NCBI RefSeq assembly: GCF_964204865.1
Contig: NC_135251.1
Span: 29,116,943 to 29,180,942 of the forward strand
Source: Styela clava
Lineage: Eukaryota > Chordata > Ascidiacea > Stolidobranchia > Styelidae
Length of the DNA stretch: 64,000 nucleotides
Reading direction: 5' to 3'
Position numbers and translations under genes: made by a program. Shown piece by piece: positions 60,680 through 64,000 of this stretch (within the stretch, counting starts at the first letter, position 1; every line of letters starts with the position of its first letter). The notes beneath the pieces are model-generated. The model made no database searches and was not told the origin of the DNA. It was given only the letters and a program-made list of their open reading frames with translations.

Positions 60680-61850
60680 TTCATTGTTGAGTGTTGTTTG
60701 ATTTTTATGAGTTGAAGATCGTCAATGTTTAAAATGCAGGAAATGATACTGGATGACTAGAGAACTCTGTGTCTCAAAATTGTTGTGTTCCACGCCTGTC
60801 CCCTTCTCAGCACATATATCTCACTTTGCTACACCTTTCACACACTTTCCTGAGTTATGGAAGATGTATTGACTAAAGTAAGCATACAAAGTGGAATTCA
60901 TGCTATGTTCTGGGTTAAGATAGATATATTACTTTGGCAAATGGTGAAGTATTTATATGAAGTGGAATTCATACATTGAAACCCTTGTGGTGGATTTTGT
61001 AATAGAATTATTTATATATCTTTTCTATTCGCTAGAGCATGTTTTAACATGACTCATTGATGTGAGAATGAAACTCATATCCTTAATTAATATTTTAAAG
61101 CAATTCGAATATCAGTGTTTTGAACTGTGCATTAGTGCTGGAGGAAATGTGCAGGGACATTGTTCACTTTATATGTGCAGGCTATAGCGGTGTATTTTAA
61201 ACTTTGATTTCAATTTCTCCTTATTAATTTTTTTTTGTTATCCTGTAATTTATTGGCGACTGTGGACTCCAGGCAAATCCAACGTCTATGCACTTATCTT
61301 TATGGAATGTTTTGATTTCATTTTTTTTCTTTTTACAAAAATTTCTACCAATTATGTAAATAAATATGTTTATGTAGGCATAAGTACAAAAAAACTTATT
61401 TTTTTGTTTCATGTGCGATTTAATAACGCGCCCATTTAGTCGTGACCCTACTAGAATACTGGGATATAAATCTGCTTAGTAGTTACAGTAGCTGACTGTG
61501 AAATGAAAATGTCGCCACAGAAGATGTCGGTTGTATGGCTTGCAACTCTTACTTTTTCCGAACCGTGGCACTGTCGAGCCAAACTTTCGGTTATAAAAGG
61601 CATATTACATTTAATTATCTACCTAAAATTTGCTGTTTTTTCATGTGCAACTCTTTTTTTTATTCTGTTAGAGTTATCCACTGACCCCTCCAGCAAACGG
61701 TTTGCTCTTAAGTCTTTTTAGTAACGGTAATGATGCGCATCCTATAATTTAAGTACTACTTGCTTGATTTTTATAGATTTTTTATTTGAAAATTGCGTAA
61801 AAAGTATTGCCTGATTCTGAATCGCGTTCACTCTTTTGTGTGCTTTTTTA
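60680..61850. other. 3' flank of seipin and intergenic DNA
   Basis: AT-rich with no gene. Presumably it contains the 3' UTR. An 11-bp word, GTGGAATTCAT, recurs at about 60891 and 60963. Confidence 0.4.
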
Positions 61851-61961
61851 GGCGCTCCAGAAGTATATGCACCAGATGGCACACAACCTGATAACTCTAA
61901 CCTGGTGCACATACTATGTTCAGGCTGTGCGCCATCTTGGTGCACATACTTCGGAAGCACC
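61851..61961. mobile_element. Palindromic MITE, short copy
   Basis: A 111-bp fold-back. The left end is GGCGCTCCAGAAGTATATG and the inverted right end is GGTGCTTCCGAAGTATGTG, both followed by CACCA and GATGGC. It is flanked by TTTTTTA and TTTTTTG, a likely target duplication. Same family as 53943-54184, with a shorter interior. Confidence 0.75.
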
Positions 61962-62157
61962 TTTTTTGTGGGTGGGCGTATTTTAACTTTATTTTAAGTT
62001 ATGCTCGCCTCCCAGGTATCTCTGCATTTTGTTTGTCTGTTTACTTTTTGTGTTGTTTATGTCAGAGAACCGAAATAAAATGATGGTTTCCATTTGCCAC
62101 AACATACTTGTGCGAGTGCGCCTTTGGGCTTTTCTTCAAAATGAACGTCGGTGTGGC

Positions 62158-62262
62158 AGCACATATGCACCCATAAGCTTCACCCAGTGCATCACATTTG
62201 CACCCGTTGACTGCACCCAAGGTATTTGCACCTGTATACAGATTGCACCCACGGACATTTTC
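62158..62262 (-). repeat. Degenerate fragment of the 16-bp foldback minisatellite
   Basis: Six or so diverged units (GCACCCRNNNACATTT-like). The run CACCTGTATACAGATTGCACC resembles the irregular part of the outer MULE arm at about 37570-37595. It marks an old foldback end without an element. Confidence 0.6.
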
Positions 62263-63863
62263 AAATTTGTCTTATCTGCGTTGAACGAACTGACGTTTTG
62301 CAAAAAATTATGAATATCACTGACGCCTCCACCACCCTACAACAGAAGGAAAGCAGCGATCCTCTTGCGCTGATTCATCTATTTTTCGTCTGTAGTGCTA
62401 TTTAAATTTGCTGAAATTCTGCAACACCAATAGCTAGTGGCTTCCAAGTTTAATATTTTACGTCGTTCAGTCTCACTTCATTTTTTAAACGTAGTATAAT
62501 GGGGGAAATTAAGCTATAGTATATAAGGTGAGATTCTTAATCGGCGCTTTTAACCACTGATATATATAGTATGAAATTCCCTTTGCAAGAAACTGGCATG
62601 CTTGTTTCCATGAGGTTTCAAGGTTTATGTTGTGTTTGTATAATTATCGCAAAGGAGAGAAAAGTATTTGTGTGACGCGCTGCGGCCTTTGCCAGATTAT
62701 CACTCCACGCACTGATGTATGGATTTGTTCATGCAATGTTTAAGATTTCCATATTGCCACCAGTCTGCTGAATACTCACATCCACTGACAACCAATAAAT
62801 AAAATGAGCCACTTTTACTTTTTTGTTAAAATTTTTTGTGGCAGACGCATATCAAGCTACGGTAGTAAGGTAATAGAATGTGAAATAAATTAGCCTATGT
62901 TGATTTGCTATCTTTTTGTGGTTTTAGTTACATGAACAGACGCAGGCCACAATGTATCCACTTTCCAAGTCAAGCGCTTCGTTACGCGTTTCTACAACAA
63001 GGATCATTCGATCTACGCGAAAGAATAATTGAAACCACAGAACTCGACATTATCTTCTTTATGAGTTTGTTGATATTTCCTGCGGCAAAGCCTGTATAGA
63101 CAAATACGTTATTCAGTGCTGGGGCGAAGGAGTGTGTAAACAATCAACCAATTTATTTATCCATATGTTTGCGTGAAGTGACCCGTAATGGAGCAATGTG
63201 GGAGACTATTTGTGCTTTGTGTGTGGAGAATTGTTTTGCGTTAGATATCGCAAACATTTTGTCCTGATATAAACCAATCACGATTTTATCATCGAATCAT
63301 ATTAGATCAAATCTAAAATCAGTTTAATTGTATTTTAGAAATGTTGATTTATGATTCTACCATACTTGGCAGAATAATATCTGTTGATGATTTTTTGAAT
63401 GAGTTGTACTGTCACCGGTATATCAATGCGTTTATTTGACAACGCAAGAAAAACTAATATATTATCCCGTTGAAAAATCCAGCTTCGCGTGGGTCTTTTT
63501 CAATATGGGCGGTTTGGTATCGGGTATTACACGGGACTCTGTTCTTGAGCCGCATGTTATAAGACTAATAAAATTCAGTTGTCACGGAGCAAGGCTAATT
63601 CAATCCATTATTAGTTTAAGTGTGACAGAAGTAGAAAGACAATAAGGAAAGTACGACTGTTAAGAATGGCTGGGACTTTATTCGACACTCCAACATACGT
63701 TCGAATTGCGATTCTGAAAATTTAAGTCATCTCCATCCTACAGGTCGAATGTCTAAATGTATTCTATAAGTGATATGTGGTAATAGACAGTTATGCTCAA
63801 CACGATCGATCATTCATACTGGTCTATTTGGAATTTTGACTTGGACAGAAAGTTATGTATGTC
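62263..63863. other. Intergenic, nothing recognised
   Basis: AT-rich. The frames at 62905-63099 and 63436-63645 are open but show no family features or splice support. Confidence 0.4.
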
Positions 63864-63998
63864 TTATAGCCTACTCGGTGAAATGGTGACGAGTTTGTTT
63901 GCAACGTGATCTTGTTGAAATTTGGTCTCGTCCAGTCGTATCGGATCAGTGGCCATGATGGAAGAGCGTAACTCGTTGACAGCTACTTCAAAGAAAAC
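63864..63998 (-). CDS. Possible exon of a minus-strand gene leaving the right edge
   Basis: The frame stays open from the window edge for 44 codons, with balanced composition (FEVAVNELRSS, RLDETKFQQDHVANKL), and ends in TAA at 63864. It may be a terminal exon or run into a donor near the codons for SPSR. The protein was not recognised. It may be chance. Confidence 0.3.
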   Translation of the reverse strand, partial: VFFEVAVNELRSSIMATDPIRLDETKFQQDHVANKLVTISPSRL

Positions 63999-64000
63999 TT

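Noticed and set aside
1..64000. CRISPR arrays, bacterial operons, prophage or other prokaryotic systems
   Set aside because: The window is eukaryotic: spliced genes, tRNA-derived SINEs and animal transposons. The regular arrays are minisatellites with no spacer structure.

Overview
This window looks like nuclear DNA of an animal. Genes are split by GT/AG introns of a few hundred bases or more, the background is AT-rich and non-coding, and transposable-element debris is dense. Two adjacent ependymin-related genes, compact introns and the repeat mix suggest an invertebrate, perhaps a deuterostome such as a tunicate; that placement is inference only. Large intergenic stretches carry no recognisable gene.

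Host genes, left to right: (1) 147-4793 (+), the 3' eight exons of COQ8 (ADCK3/4-type mitochondrial coenzyme Q atypical kinase), cut by the left edge. (2) 8454-11181 (+) and 20022-21910 (+), two complete six-exon secreted ependymin-related proteins of 203 residues each, with identical intron phases; they are tandem duplicates. A decayed copy of the second gene's promoter lies between them at about 16.3-16.8 kb with no gene after it. (3) 31353-36725 (+), a two-exon SLC49/FLVCR-like major facilitator transporter whose single intron is full of transposons. (4) 45742-47012 (-), a two-exon gene for an unrecognised helical 285-residue protein. (5) 56309-60679 (+), a seipin (BSCL2) gene with seven proposed exons. 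An open stretch at 63864-63998 (-) may be an exon of a gene running off the right edge. The host genes show no shared pathway, although COQ8 (mitochondrial lipid), seipin (lipid droplets) and the transporter are all housekeeping or metabolic in type.

The most striking structures are mobile. A 4.9-kb foldback transposon (37498-42391) has inverted ends that are arrays of a 16-bp minisatellite. It is flanked by a perfect 9-bp target duplication and carries a broken FLYWCH-MULE transposase gene. A Penelope-like retroelement fragment (about 33951-35372) has a GIY-YIG domain between two inverted 0.37-kb arms, and each arm holds a hammerhead-ribozyme-like core. There are many hAT elements and hAT-type MITEs, five of them with perfect or 7/8 8-bp target duplications. 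One is nested in another repeat whose paralogue in this window preserves the empty site. Three copies of a tRNA-derived SINE, a TA-flanked MITE in an ependymin intron, a fold-back tandem array (17.2-17.9 kb) and two copies of a palindromic MITE complete the picture.

Exon boundaries were set by eye from splice signals, reading-frame continuity and recalled family features. No alignment or database search was run.
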